NCBI RefSeq assembly: GCF_015244565.1
Contig: NZ_JABCQG010000006.1
Location: 62,001-126,000 of the forward strand
DNA: 64,000 bases
DNA from: Gluconobacter vitians
GTDB taxonomy: Bacteria > Pseudomonadota > Alphaproteobacteria > Acetobacterales > Acetobacteraceae
Reading direction: 5' to 3'
Below, one piece after another: positions 18,432-27,839 of this stretch. A model generated the notes under the pieces. It was not told the DNA's origin. It did not search any database and worked only from the letters and a program-made list of their open reading frames with translations. How positions within the stretch are numbered: position 1 is the stretch's first letter; the number at the start of each line of letters is the position of its first letter. Both the position numbers and the translations under genes were made by a program.

Positions 18432-19691
18432 ATGACCGATCGCCTTTCACCCACCCTGCTCAGCCGCGACAGCTGGATCCGCCGCCCCTCCCATCGGGCC
18501 TGGCTGGAAATGCAGGGCCGTCGCCTTCTGGATTTCAGCAAGGGCGGGTGCATTGACGGCGGTTTTACCGGACTGGATCTGGAAGGCACGCTGCCTGAAA
18601 ACGCAAAACCCGAAGCCACGCTGACCGCCCGCTGCGTCCACGCCTATGCCGTGGCCGAGCTGCAGGGACTGCCCGGAAGCGCACCACTTGTTACACACGG
18701 GATTCACGCCCTGCGCACCAATTTCCGCGATGAGACGCATGGGGGCTGGCAGCATTTCGCAGACAAGGACAATGACCGCAAACAGGCCTATCTGCATGCG
18801 TTCGTAGCCCTCGCAGCCTCCTCTGCTGTCCTGATCGGAGCAGAAGGCGCGGGCGACCTGCTCAAGGATGCGATCGAGCAGATCGAAACCCATTTCTGGA
18901 GCGAAGACGAAGGCGTCATGCGCGAAAGCTTTGCCCCCGACTGGTCGGACGAGGAAGACTATCGCGGCGCCAACAGCAACATGCATTCCACCGAGGCCTT
19001 CATGGCACTCGCGGACGTTACCGGCGACGTGAAATGGCTGCATCGTGCCCGGCGCATCGTTACACGCTTCGTGCATGAACTGGCAGCGGCAGAAGGGTTT
19101 GCCATGCCTGAGCATTTCAACCGTAACTGGGTACTCCTGCGCGATTTTAACAGCGACAAACCCAATGATGACCTGCGCCCTTACGGCATGACGCCGGGAC
19201 ATTTCGTGGAATGGTCACATCTGACCCTGAAGCTCGAAGCTGCTCTCCTGCGCCATGGACTCGAGACGCCGGAGTGGATGCTGCATGACGCCCAGGCCCT
19301 GTTCGAAACCGGGATGAACACTGGCTGGAACGCCGATGGTCGACCGGGCATGCTCTACACCATCAACTGGGAACATGGCCCGCATAACCGCAGCCGCATC
19401 CACTGGGCACAGGCCGAAGCCCTGACAGCCGCCATCAATCTCTACAAACGGACCGGCAATCCCCATTACGAGCACTGGTACCGCATGATCTGGGATTATA
19501 TCGACACGACCCTGATCGACCGCGATTTCGGAAGCTGGTTCAATGAAGTCAGCCCCGAAGGCGAACCCACCGAGACGATCTACAAGGGCAAAGGCGACCT
19601 GTACCACGCCTATCAGGCCACACTCGCCCCGATGATGCCGCTTGCGCCGTCCCTTGCAACAGCCATCGAACAGATCGGCGTCCCTTACTGA
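18432..19691 (+). CDS. AGE-family sugar epimerase/isomerase
   Basis: A 419-aa (alpha/alpha)6-barrel protein of the N-acylglucosamine 2-epimerase family, which includes mannose isomerase (YihS) and cellobiose epimerase. Conserved elements are the PGH--EW catalytic-His motif ([11 protein letters not shown]), the HWAQAEAL segment and the [11 protein letters not shown] segment near the C-terminus. The likely reaction is aldose-ketose or 2-epimer interconversion of an unphosphorylated hexose such as mannose/fructose; the exact sugar cannot be told. It is divergent from rpe with 156 bases between and starts at an ATG preceded by CGGAGCG. Confidence 0.88.
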   Translation: MTDRLSPTLLSRDSWIRRPSHRAWLEMQGRRLLDFSKGGCIDGGFTGLDLEGTLPENAKPEATLTARCVHAYAVAELQGLPGSAPLVTHGIHALRTNFRDETHGGWQHFADKDNDRKQAYLHAFVALAASSAVLIGAEGAGDLLKDAIEQIETHFWSEDEGVMRESFAPDWSDEEDYRGANSNMHSTEAFMALADVTGDVKWLHRARRIVTRFVHELAAAEGFAMPEHFNRNWVLLRDFNSDKPNDDLRPYGMTPGHFVEWSHLTLKLEAALLRHGLETPEWMLHDAQALFETGMNTGWNADGRPGMLYTINWEHGPHNRSRIHWAQAEALTAAINLYKRTGNPHYEHWYRMIWDYIDTTLIDRDFGSWFNEVSPEGEPTETIYKGKGDLYHAYQATLAPMMPLAPSLATAIEQIGVPY

Positions 19692-19694
19692 TCG

Positions 19695-20285
19695 CTAACC
19701 CGGCGGCGCTTTCGTCAGGATATAGACCGGAAGCGCCACAGAATCCCGGAACAGATACCAGAGTTCCGCTGGCCGGAACCGGGATGGCGCCGCGCCCGAA
19801 ACTGGTGCCACACCAACGCGGCGCAACGCCCATTCCGCGCGCAGCACATGAAACCACTGCGTGACCACAATGGCACCGTCAGGCCGCATTTGGGCAACAT
19901 GCAGCGCCGTCAGCCAGGTATTATTTCCGTGCGAGTCCACGATGATGGTAGAAGCCGGGACACCACGCATCCTCAACCAGTCTGCCATGATCCGGGCCTC
20001 GTCCTGATGATTACCGCTCTCGATCGCACCGCTGACCATGACGGTTCGGACAAGACCGGCACGCCATAGTCGCAGGCCCTCTTCCAGCCGTTCCTGCAGC
20101 GCCGGGCGCGGTTCGCCTTTGCTGGTCACTGCCGTACCGAAAATCACGGCCATCTCGGAGCGCACCGACACGGCCGAGAAACCCCGAACCGCCACAAATC
20201 CCATCCAGGCCAGCAGCAATCCACCCAGCACCAGCCCCGCAGTCAATCCTCTCACGACCGCCCGCTGCCAGAACTTCCTGAACAT
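19695..20285 (-). CDS. YdcF/SanA-like DUF218 protein
   Basis: A 196-aa protein with one N-terminal membrane anchor (residues about 11-33) and a DUF218 domain: AVIFGTAV, LRLWRAGLV, VMVSGA, DEARIMADWL, VDSHGNNTW and VVTQWFHVLRA. Members are implicated in envelope integrity (SanA, ElyC) and in peptidoglycan or undecaprenyl-phosphate metabolism, but their enzymatic role is unclear. The start shares one base with the MFS exporter stop, so the two genes form an operon. It ends 3 bases from the convergent AGE-family gene. Confidence 0.85.
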   Translation of the reverse strand: MFRKFWQRAVVRGLTAGLVLGGLLLAWMGFVAVRGFSAVSVRSEMAVIFGTAVTSKGEPRPALQERLEEGLRLWRAGLVRTVMVSGAIESGNHQDEARIMADWLRMRGVPASTIIVDSHGNNTWLTALHVAQMRPDGAIVVTQWFHVLRAEWALRRVGVAPVSGAAPSRFRPAELWYLFRDSVALPVYILTKAPPG

Positions 20286-21523
20286 CAGGAGGCATTCTCC
20301 TGCCCGGTACGCAACCGGTGCAGGTAAAGCAGCGCCACTCCCGCCGCGAGAATGCCGGACAGAGATCCCACACCCAGAGCCCAGCGGGGCCCAAAGGAGT
20401 TTGCGATCATTCCCACCAGAGGGGCGCCCAGCGGCGAAGATCCGGCAAAGACGGCAAACCGGATCGACACCACACGCCCGCGCATGCCCGGATCCGTCGC
20501 CAGCTGCATGTAGCTATTGCTCACCGCTGTAAAGGTCAGGGATGCCATGCCCGCCATGACCAGTGCGACCGCAAAGGCCCAGTAACCCGGCGAAAGCGCC
20601 CCCAGGAGACAGGCAAGACTGAACACCACCGCCCCTTGCGGCAGGGCAGAAAATTTCATGGTTTTGCGACTGGCTGCAAACAGCGCCCCCGTAATTGTGC
20701 CGACTGCCATGGCGGAATTGAGAACGCCGTAACCATGCGCCCCGACGTGAAAAACGCTGACCGCCATGGTCGAAATATAGATCGGGAAATTGAGCCCGAA
20801 CGCCCCGAGCAGAAACAGCATGAACAGGATGGTTCGCAGGTCATCGCGCTTCCAGACGTAGCGCACGCCCGTCAGCAGGTCCTGTTTTTCCTGATGTGCG
20901 TTTTCCGGTTTTGCGGGTGCGAGGCGATGCAGATCCTGTATCCGCAAAGACAGGAGTGACATCAGCACGCCATAAAATGAAAGCCCGTTCAGGATGAACG
21001 ACCATCCCGAACCCAGCTCCGCAATACAGAACCCTGCCACCGCCGGCCCGATCATGCGCCCGGCATTGTAGGAGACGGAATTGAGCGCCACAGCATTGGC
21101 CAGATCTTCCTCACCGACGAGTTCGCCTGCAAAGATCTGCCGCACAGGACTGTCAAACGCTGCGACGCACCCGCTCAGAAACGCAAACAGGTCCACTTCC
21201 CACAGCCGGACCATACCCGTCACTACCAGAACTCCGAGCGCAATAGCCAGGGTTCCTAACGCTGCCTGCGTCAGCAGCAGAAAGCGATGTTTTTCAACCC
21301 TGTCGGCAATTTTGCCGGTCCAGAGAATCAACAGAAGCGGCGGCGCCAGCTGAAGCGCCATAACAATGCCTACAGCCGTCGCATCATGCCGGGTCAGTTC
21401 TGTCAGAACCAGCCAGTCCTGCGTCGTCATCTGCATCCAGGTCCCGATATTCGAAACCAGAGCACCCATCGCCCAGATACGGTAGTTACGCCTCCCCAGA
21501 GACCGGAAGGCCTGCCCCATCAT
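20285..21523 (-). CDS. MFS transporter, EntS-like
   Basis: A 412-aa major facilitator with 12 predicted membrane helices, in the branch that includes the enterobactin exporter EntS and many proteins annotated DUF894. The loop between helices 2 and 3 is WTGKIADRVEKHR (the Gly-Asp-Arg region), and QTQ-like TTQDW lies in helix 1. Likely a proton-coupled exporter of a small hydrophobic or siderophore-like compound; no siderophore synthesis gene is nearby, so the substrate is open. First gene of a two-gene transcript with the ydcF-like gene. Confidence 0.85.
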   Translation of the reverse strand: MMGQAFRSLGRRNYRIWAMGALVSNIGTWMQMTTQDWLVLTELTRHDATAVGIVMALQLAPPLLLILWTGKIADRVEKHRFLLLTQAALGTLAIALGVLVVTGMVRLWEVDLFAFLSGCVAAFDSPVRQIFAGELVGEEDLANAVALNSVSYNAGRMIGPAVAGFCIAELGSGWSFILNGLSFYGVLMSLLSLRIQDLHRLAPAKPENAHQEKQDLLTGVRYVWKRDDLRTILFMLFLLGAFGLNFPIYISTMAVSVFHVGAHGYGVLNSAMAVGTITGALFAASRKTMKFSALPQGAVVFSLACLLGALSPGYWAFAVALVMAGMASLTFTAVSNSYMQLATDPGMRGRVVSIRFAVFAGSSPLGAPLVGMIANSFGPRWALGVGSLSGILAAGVALLYLHRLRTGQENAS

Positions 21524-21659
21524 GGGCGATACCCGTCATTCAGGACATGGACGCGGAAGAAGCCGACTGACATGCCATCAGTTTCGGGAATATCCCGACA
21601 GATGTCGAGGCATGTCTCGAAAATGTTCCCCTACAGCCTCGGCGGAAAGAGCATGGTTT

Positions 21660-23087
21660 TCAGAATTCGCTCGGGGCCAGCGTCCGCGACGCGGAAAACA
21701 CTTGTTTTGCGGAAGACTGTGCAGGACCGAACCTGAATCTGGACAATTCGGCAAACAGATCCTTCGCTTCGTTGCTCAGGTTCCGGCAGGCCACGTTGAC
21801 CTCTTCCACCATCGCGGCGTTCCGCTGGGTCATCTGGTCCATCTCGTTAATGGCCTTGTTGATCGTCTCAAGACTCTCGGCTTCACCGGTTGCGGAATGG
21901 GAAATATCCTCGAGCAGGGACGTAATCCCGTCCACATGCTGGCTGATGATCTTCATCGACCGGTCCGCCTCGCCGACAAGATGAACACCTTCTTCCACCT
22001 GTCGCCCTGAAGACGTGATGATGTTCCGGATGTCCTGGGCGGATTTGGCTGAACGCTGCGCAAGAGCCCGGATTTCCTTGGCCACCACATCGAAGCCTTG
22101 GCCGGCCTCACCCGCGCGCGCGGCCTCGATCCCTGCATTCAGCGACAGGAGATTGGTCTGGAACGCAATTTCTTCGATCAGGCCCAGAATGCTCTCGACC
22201 TGCCGCGAAGAATTGCGGATTTCGCCCATGGCCGTATTGGCAGAATGCATGATCCCGGAGATCACGACCGTCTGTCCGCGCGTTTCCAAGGCTGTCTCAC
22301 GTGCCTGCACCGCAGAGCGGGCGGTTTTCCCGACCGTTTTCGTGATGCTGTTGATGGATGCGGCGGACTCAGCAAGATTGACGGCCTGCCGCTCCGTCCG
22401 CTCGCTCAGTTCAGCAGAGGCTGACGCGATTTCTGACGTTCCATTGGCGATAACAGATGTGGCATCGGAAATCTTGGCAATCGCTGTCCGGTAAATCTGG
22501 ATAAGCGTGTTGAAATCCTGACGGAATTCTTCAAACCTGTCCTGAAAGTGCTCCTGGAACGTGAAGGTCAGATCCCCTTTCTTCACGATTTCCATCCCGG
22601 CACAGATCGTCCCGATCGTCTCACCCTGCAGCCGTCGGATGCTCTCGCTTTTTTCCGACAGTTCCTTCTGGATACGCGCAGCCCCGCGAGCCTCTTCTGC
22701 AGACAGTTCCTGGAGCTTCAACTGGTTCTGGCTGTTTTCCCGGAATGACTGCAGGGAACGTGCAAGCCGCCCAGCGCAGTCCTGATGATGCAGACACGGA
22801 ATGGTGATGTTCAGGGCGCCACCCGCTACTTTTTCCGTGGCAGCGGTGATCTGCTCGAACGGGACGGCGATAACCCGGATCGCAAATCTGGCAATCAGGA
22901 GCGTCAGAGCGACCTGAAACAGAAGTCCGGCGCACTGGGACAGGACCTGCTCATGCCGGTAATGCGTAAAAAGATGCTGGAAAACCTGTTCGACCACGAA
23001 CTGAAGAACAGCGATCAGCACAAGAAAAGCGAAAAGCGCCTTGATCTTCTGGCGGACGTAGGCTGTTTTTTCAATCCAGTTTAGCAT
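21660..23087 (-). CDS. Methyl-accepting chemotaxis protein with minimal periplasmic loop
   Basis: A 475-aa chemoreceptor. Two membrane helices near the N-terminus (about 15-35 and 48-68) are separated by only about a dozen residues ([12 protein letters not shown]), so there is no classical periplasmic ligand-binding domain. A HAMP-like segment follows, then a long coiled coil with the hairpin tip [23 protein letters not shown] that contacts CheA/CheW. No C-terminal CheR-docking pentapeptide is seen. Likely senses an internal or membrane state such as energy level. Transcribed away from the thiamine operon. Confidence 0.92.
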   Translation of the reverse strand: MLNWIEKTAYVRQKIKALFAFLVLIAVLQFVVEQVFQHLFTHYRHEQVLSQCAGLLFQVALTLLIARFAIRVIAVPFEQITAATEKVAGGALNITIPCLHHQDCAGRLARSLQSFRENSQNQLKLQELSAEEARGAARIQKELSEKSESIRRLQGETIGTICAGMEIVKKGDLTFTFQEHFQDRFEEFRQDFNTLIQIYRTAIAKISDATSVIANGTSEIASASAELSERTERQAVNLAESAASINSITKTVGKTARSAVQARETALETRGQTVVISGIMHSANTAMGEIRNSSRQVESILGLIEEIAFQTNLLSLNAGIEAARAGEAGQGFDVVAKEIRALAQRSAKSAQDIRNIITSSGRQVEEGVHLVGEADRSMKIISQHVDGITSLLEDISHSATGEAESLETINKAINEMDQMTQRNAAMVEEVNVACRNLSNEAKDLFAELSRFRFGPAQSSAKQVFSASRTLAPSEF

Positions 23088-23253
23088 TTTCGCCTTTTAC
23101 CCTGGAACCTGCTTCGTATTCAGGACCCTTCAAGAGATCATTCAAAGCTAGGCGCGTCGTTATTAATAAATAATGAAGATAGCGCGCGGAATTGTGTGCC
23201 CGGTTCCGGTGGCCGCACGTCGAACCATCGCAGAGCGCACCAATCCCCTCATA

Positions 23254-23282
23254 TTGACAATTTTTCTCCTACGGAGGATTTC
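23254..23282 (+). promoter_or_regulatory. Candidate promoter upstream of the TPP riboswitch
   Basis: A perfect TTGACA -35 box at 23254-23259 lies where the promoter for the riboswitch leader is expected. The -10 box is weak (GATTTC or GGATTT, spacing 17 or 16). Transcription would begin about 23289, immediately before the first aptamer stem. Confidence 0.4.
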
Positions 23283-23290
23283 TGGCGCTT

Positions 23291-23404
23291 CACCGTGGGG
23301 AGCCCTGGCATGGGGCTGAGATTCTGCTGGTATGACCGTCAAAAGTCATGTGGCGCAGTGACCCATCGAACCTGATCCAGTTCATACTGGCGGAGGGATG
23401 GTGG
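23291..23404 (+). ncRNA. TPP riboswitch (THI element)
   Basis: The conserved aptamer parts are in order. P1 closes CACC (23291-23294) with GGTG (23400-23403). P2 is formed by GCCC and GGGC, followed by the invariant CTGAGA at 23316-23321. A variable P3 arm follows, then ACCC, then GAACCTGATC starting at 23368 and the pyrophosphate-sensor end GGCGGAGGGATG (23389-23400). It should bind thiamine pyrophosphate and repress the downstream operon. About 100 bases separate the aptamer from the receptor ATG; no T-run terminator is obvious, so translational control near the GGAG at 23493 is more likely than attenuation. Confidence 0.93.
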
Positions 23405-23507
23405 TCGCTGTCTGCCCGACGCATGTTCATGCACAATGCAGCCAGCAGCTTGAGCCTTTCCTGTCAGAACTGAGATCTCACTGCTTGCAGGCGAGGAGTC
23501 TCTGATT

Positions 23508-25949
23508 ATGGCATACAGACAACACCCGGCCAGTCTGGTCCCAGCGTCTCCTGTTCCCCGGTCGCGGTATCGCAGCGTGCTGCCGGTCCTCATTGGCACG
23601 ACGGTCTGCCTGTCTACCGCCCGGGCAGCCGATATACCGGTTCCGACATCTCCCCCGGTCCAGCAGACAGCTCCGCAGCCTTCTGCCGCGCATCCCCCCA
23701 AGGCAGAGCACATCATTGTCCACCGGGTCTCGGACAGCGCTTCCGGCAACCAGCCGGGGGGCGGACTGATTCATCTGCAGGACGGCGTAAAATCCGTCAG
23801 TACGGTCAGTCAGGATTTCATTTCCAAACAGGCTCCAATGGCGACGGCCTTTCAGCTTGCCTCCATGCTGCCAGGCGCCAATGTCTCCTCATCCGATCCG
23901 ATGGGCTTTTCACCAAATACGAACATCACCGTCCGCGGGCTCGATAACAGCGCCATCGGCTATGTCCTCGAAGGCATGCCGCTGAATGACGTGGCCTATT
24001 ATTCCGGCACGCCGAGCCAGTTCGCGGACAGCGAGAACTATCAGGAAATCGCCTTGGCGCAGGGATCGGCCGATCTCGACAGTCCCGTTCTGAATGCGGC
24101 CGGCGGCCTGATGAACCTGACATTCCGCGACCCCGCCAAAAAGGCCGGTGGCGATGCCAGCGTGTCTTATGGATCCTACAACACCAACCGCGAATTCATC
24201 CGCCTCGATACCGGCGACATCGCCCATACCGGCATCCGTGGCTTCGTATCCTATTCCCATGGCGCAACCGACAACTGGCGCGGACCCGGACGCGACGAGA
24301 AACAGCACGTCGATTTCAAGTTTCTCAAGGAATGGGGACAGGGCAACCGCGCCAGTCTCCTTGGCTCTTTCAACACGACCATCACAAGCTGGTATCCCGA
24401 ACCGACGATGGACAGCTGGGAATCGGACGGAATCAAAGGACAGAACAACCTTCTGGCCCACTATGACAGCAGCAATCCCGAAAACGGCGCGAATTACTGG
24501 CGCCTGTGGCGGGACGGAGAACGCACGCTTTATGGCGGGGCGCCCGTTCATCTGACACTGACAGACCGCCTGTCCCTGGACGTCACACCTTACGCCCAGT
24601 TCGCCTATGGTAACTGGCCGGGCGGAAGCACGATGTCCACCTCCGGCCTCTATCAGGGCACGCAGGCCCTGTCCGACACGCTGAACCTGCCCGGCGCGCA
24701 GGACGGCGTCGGCGTGGTCCGCGCGGATTATACCCAGCGCAGCTACCGCTCCGGCTTTACCAGCGCCCTGCATTACAAGACCGGCTGGAACGATTTCGTC
24801 CTGGGGTACTGGTACGATTACGGCGACGACAACGAGCAGCAGCCGTTCACGGCCGTCCAGACCAACGGATATGCCCCGGACATCTGGGCGAAAAACGGCA
24901 AGGACGTGATCCGCCTGTCAAACGGCGAGCGGCTTCTGGGCGGCAGTTTCCATACCATTTCCCAGACCAATGCCCTGTTCGTCGGCGACCACATGTCCCT
25001 GCTGCACGACCATCTGGCCATCGATCTCGGCTTCAAGGCCGTCATGATGAGCCGTGATGGCACGAACAGCCTGCCGGGCCCGCAGTACCATGTCGCGTCC
25101 AACAGCATGGAGCCCCTGCCCCGTCTGGGTGTGCGCTGGCGGATTGATGGCGAGAACCAGCTTTTCTTCAACGCCACAACCAATTTCCGCGCACCCGATC
25201 AGACCGCGCTTTACAACACCTATGACCCGTCTTCGGGCGAGATGTACGGAACCGGCTCCACGGATGTCCGCAATGAATATTCCATTTCCGAAGAGCTGGG
25301 ATATCGCCGGACGGGACGCTGGATCATCGGCAGCCTGACGCTGTTCAACTACAACTTCACCAACCGCCAGATCTCCACGCAGGCCGTGCAGAACGGCTCC
25401 ATCGTCAGCACGACCATGAATGCCGGCGGCCAGACGTCACGCGGCGTGGACGTGGAAATCGGCCTGCGCCCCTGGCACCATTTCAGCCCGTATGTGTCGG
25501 GTGAATACCTGCACGCCACCATCGACAACGACCTGATGTCCGGCGGGGACCTTCTGCGCACCCGTGGCAAAATCGCTGTCCGCAGCCCCACCCTTCAGGC
25601 CGCGGCCGGACTGAGCTACGATGATGGACACATCTTCGGCGTCGCCACCGTGCATTACACCGGCCACCAGTACGCCACCTTCATGAATGACGAGCGCGTC
25701 TCGGATCATACGACGGGTGATCTCGCCATTGGCTACCGCTTTTCGGATCATATCCATCTGCATCAGCCGACGCTGCGGATGAACTTCATCAACATCACGA
25801 ACGAGCACTATCTTTCAGGCGTGGCCAGCCCCACCCTGAACGCGAAGGACACAACCGGCGTCTATGGCACCACCATCGCCGGCAGTGCCCCGAGCTATTA
25901 TATCGGTGGCGGCTTCGCGGCCCTGTTCACCGCCTCCACGGGATTCTGA
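23508..25949 (+). CDS. TonB-dependent outer membrane receptor, probable thiamine receptor
   Basis: An 813-aa receptor. The signal peptide ends near ARAAD (about residue 40), followed by a Pro-rich linker. The plug domain carries KSVSTVSQDF, TNITVRGLD and GVL-like segments (about 75-210), and a 22-strand barrel ends in the aromatic C-terminal residue Phe. It lies directly behind a TPP riboswitch and ahead of a kinase and a PnuC-like permease, so thiamine or a thiamine precursor/phosphate is the likely ligand. By plug sequence alone it could be taken for a siderophore receptor; the riboswitch decides. Start is the ATG with GCGAGGAG 9 bases upstream. Confidence 0.9.
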   Translation: MAYRQHPASLVPASPVPRSRYRSVLPVLIGTTVCLSTARAADIPVPTSPPVQQTAPQPSAAHPPKAEHIIVHRVSDSASGNQPGGGLIHLQDGVKSVSTVSQDFISKQAPMATAFQLASMLPGANVSSSDPMGFSPNTNITVRGLDNSAIGYVLEGMPLNDVAYYSGTPSQFADSENYQEIALAQGSADLDSPVLNAAGGLMNLTFRDPAKKAGGDASVSYGSYNTNREFIRLDTGDIAHTGIRGFVSYSHGATDNWRGPGRDEKQHVDFKFLKEWGQGNRASLLGSFNTTITSWYPEPTMDSWESDGIKGQNNLLAHYDSSNPENGANYWRLWRDGERTLYGGAPVHLTLTDRLSLDVTPYAQFAYGNWPGGSTMSTSGLYQGTQALSDTLNLPGAQDGVGVVRADYTQRSYRSGFTSALHYKTGWNDFVLGYWYDYGDDNEQQPFTAVQTNGYAPDIWAKNGKDVIRLSNGERLLGGSFHTISQTNALFVGDHMSLLHDHLAIDLGFKAVMMSRDGTNSLPGPQYHVASNSMEPLPRLGVRWRIDGENQLFFNATTNFRAPDQTALYNTYDPSSGEMYGTGSTDVRNEYSISEELGYRRTGRWIIGSLTLFNYNFTNRQISTQAVQNGSIVSTTMNAGGQTSRGVDVEIGLRPWHHFSPYVSGEYLHATIDNDLMSGGDLLRTRGKIAVRSPTLQAAAGLSYDDGHIFGVATVHYTGHQYATFMNDERVSDHTTGDLAIGYRFSDHIHLHQPTLRMNFINITNEHYLSGVASPTLNAKDTTGVYGTTIAGSAPSYYIGGGFAALFTASTGF

Positions 25950-25951
25950 GC

Positions 25952-27106
25952 ATGGCAGAGGCATCCGGACAGTTCGGCGTCAACGGTCCCGAAAACAAAC
26001 GCGACTGGCCGGCACTGTCGGATGCCGAAGCCCGCAGGGTCCTGTCCCATTTCCCGCTTCCTTCCTCTGCTCGACAGGTCGTCTGGCACGGACGGCGCCC
26101 ATTTTCCTCAACGGGCGTTGTCTCGCTGGAAAACGGGAGCCGGGTTTTCGTCAAACGTCATGACCATTGTCTGCGCGATGCCGCAGCGCTCGCAGAAGAG
26201 CACCGCTTCATCACGCATCTGGCCGAACAGGGCGTTCCGGTCGGCCAGACATGGCGTACGAAAACCGGGCAGGCCGCCCTCGATCTCGATGGCTCAGCAT
26301 ACGAAGTCTTTTCCATCATGTCCGGCCATGACCTGTACGAAACCGTGCAATCCTGGGAGCCATTCCATAACGTCAAACACGCCTTTTCCGGCGGCCTGCA
26401 TCTGGGGCGGCTTCACGACGCGGCCAGAAGTTTCCATGCCCCTGCCCGCCCTTCCCGACGCCCCCTGCTCTCTACGTTCGAGGTCATCACATCGCCTGAC
26501 CTGATGGCCAGACTGGAACGCTGGATCCCGCAACAGGCAGGACTAGCCAGAGCGCTGACCTATCATCCCTGGCGTGAGGATATCCCCGCCGCCCTGCTGC
26601 CGTTTCATGAGAGACTGAAACCCCATCTCGGCACGATCCAGCCCCGCTGGGGCCATGGCGACTGGCATCCCTCCAACCTGTTCTGGAGCGGAACCGGGGC
26701 AGACGCACAGGTCTGCGGCATCCTTGACTTCGGCATGTCGGACCGCACCTGCGCCGCCTATGACCTCGCAGTCGCTATCGAACGTACCGCCATCGCATGG
26801 CTGGAGCCCCGCAACGACTGCCCTGTCACCCATGACCGACTGGAAGCCTTCCTGTCAGGTTATCTGTCACAATACGCCCTCTCGGTTGAGGAGCGGAGAT
26901 TGGTGCCCCTTTTCCTGCCGCTGGTGCATGTCGAATATGCCCTGTCCGAAGTCGCCTATTATGAGACGCTCGTCCACGACAAGGCCGGCGTAAAAGCCGC
27001 CTATACGAATTACCTGCTGGGCCACGCCTACTGGTTCGCTTCCCCTGCCGGACAGCAGCTCCTCCAGTGGCTGACGCAGGCTCTTCAGGCACTTCCATGT
27101 CCCTGA
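25952..27106 (+). CDS. APH/choline-kinase family phosphotransferase, candidate thiamine kinase
   Basis: A 384-aa protein with a eukaryotic-kinase-like fold. The N-lobe lysine is in RVFVKRHD, the catalytic loop reads HGDWHPSN and the metal-binding motif ILDFGMSD. The family includes ThiK, homoserine kinase II and SrkA. It starts 3 bases after the receptor stop and overlaps the permease gene by 10 bases, all under the TPP riboswitch, so phosphorylation of imported thiamine (trapping it as thiamine phosphate) is the simplest role. This is inference; sequence motifs do not define the acceptor. Confidence 0.8.
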   Translation: MAEASGQFGVNGPENKRDWPALSDAEARRVLSHFPLPSSARQVVWHGRRPFSSTGVVSLENGSRVFVKRHDHCLRDAAALAEEHRFITHLAEQGVPVGQTWRTKTGQAALDLDGSAYEVFSIMSGHDLYETVQSWEPFHNVKHAFSGGLHLGRLHDAARSFHAPARPSRRPLLSTFEVITSPDLMARLERWIPQQAGLARALTYHPWREDIPAALLPFHERLKPHLGTIQPRWGHGDWHPSNLFWSGTGADAQVCGILDFGMSDRTCAAYDLAVAIERTAIAWLEPRNDCPVTHDRLEAFLSGYLSQYALSVEERRLVPLFLPLVHVEYALSEVAYYETLVHDKAGVKAAYTNYLLGHAYWFASPAGQQLLQWLTQALQALPCP

Positions 27107-27678
27107 TCGAGATTTTTGGAGCCGTCCTCAGCGCACTGGCCGTATGGCTGACCTCGCGGCGCAGCATGATCTGCTGGCCCGTCTCGCTGGCTGCAGCCGG
27201 ACTCTATTGCTGGATTTTTCTGAAAGCGCGTGTCTACGCTGATGCAGGACTTCAGATCGCTTTCAGCCTCTATGTCATCTACGGATGGCAACACTGGCGC
27301 CAGATGGAAAAGTCTGACGGGAGGATCTGTGTCCGCCGTCCCACCAGTCGCACACTTGTCAATGGCATGCTCTGCGGCGCGGCAGGCAGCGCAGTCTGGG
27401 CGTTTGTCCTGGCCCGCTTTACCAATGACCCCAATCCCCTCATGGATGCCACTCTGACCGCTTACAGTATCGTCGCCCAATGCTGGGACACGATGCGCTA
27501 CCGCGAGACCTGGCTCCTGTGGATCATGGTGGACAGCACCTATGTTGGCCTGTTCATAACGCGTGGTCTTTATCCAACCGCAATACTGTATGCGGGCTTT
27601 GTTTTACTGGCCGCTAACGGATACCGTCTCTGGAAACCAGAAAGTTCGTCCAGACCCTCGTCCATCCTGCCCTCCTGA
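27097..27678 (+). CDS. pnuT: PnuC/PnuT-family vitamin permease, probable thiamine transporter
   Basis: A 193-aa inner-membrane protein with about seven hydrophobic segments and the PnuC-family pattern (SLIEIFGAVLSALAVWLT, YVIYGWQHWRQ, WILWIMVDSTYVGLF-like region). PnuC transports nicotinamide riboside; PnuT, known from genomic studies to be controlled by TPP riboswitches, transports thiamine. The position behind a TPP riboswitch, TonB receptor and kinase supports PnuT. The ATG at 27097 overlaps the kinase stop by 10 bases; an upstream GTG at 27067 is less likely. Facilitated diffusion followed by phosphorylation trapping would couple it to the kinase. Confidence 0.85.
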   Translation: MSLIEIFGAVLSALAVWLTSRRSMICWPVSLAAAGLYCWIFLKARVYADAGLQIAFSLYVIYGWQHWRQMEKSDGRICVRRPTSRTLVNGMLCGAAGSAVWAFVLARFTNDPNPLMDATLTAYSIVAQCWDTMRYRETWLLWIMVDSTYVGLFITRGLYPTAILYAGFVLLAANGYRLWKPESSSRPSSILPS

Positions 27679-27775
27679 TCTCAGAAGAACAGATTCGGGA
27701 CAAAAACGGGGAAATGAACAAAATCGACTCCTTAAGCCGTTCTGAAAATACTCGCTCTGGATATCATCCAAATTC

Positions 27776-27804
27776 TTGACTCGTATTGGTGATCTATATT
27801 TTAT
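27776..27804 (+). promoter_or_regulatory. Candidate promoter of the AT-rich orphan gene
   Basis: TTGACT (27776-27781) and TTTTAT (27799-27804) are separated by 17 bases. The first matches the -35 consensus at five of six positions, the second the -10 consensus at four of six. This places the start of transcription about 30 bases before the ATG at 27840 and suggests the gene is not simply read from the thiamine operon. Confidence 0.4.
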
Positions 27805-27839
27805 CAGAATCGATAAAAAATTTTTTAGGGACGAGATTT

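Noticed and set aside
23339-23749. 136-codon minus-strand frame across the riboswitch
   Set aside because: It overlaps the TPP aptamer and the start of the receptor gene, and shows no protein motif.
23508-25949. Siderophore receptor function for the TonB-dependent protein
   Set aside because: The generic receptor fold would allow it, but the TPP riboswitch and the PnuT-like and kinase neighbours point to thiamine, and no iron-related regulatory site was seen.
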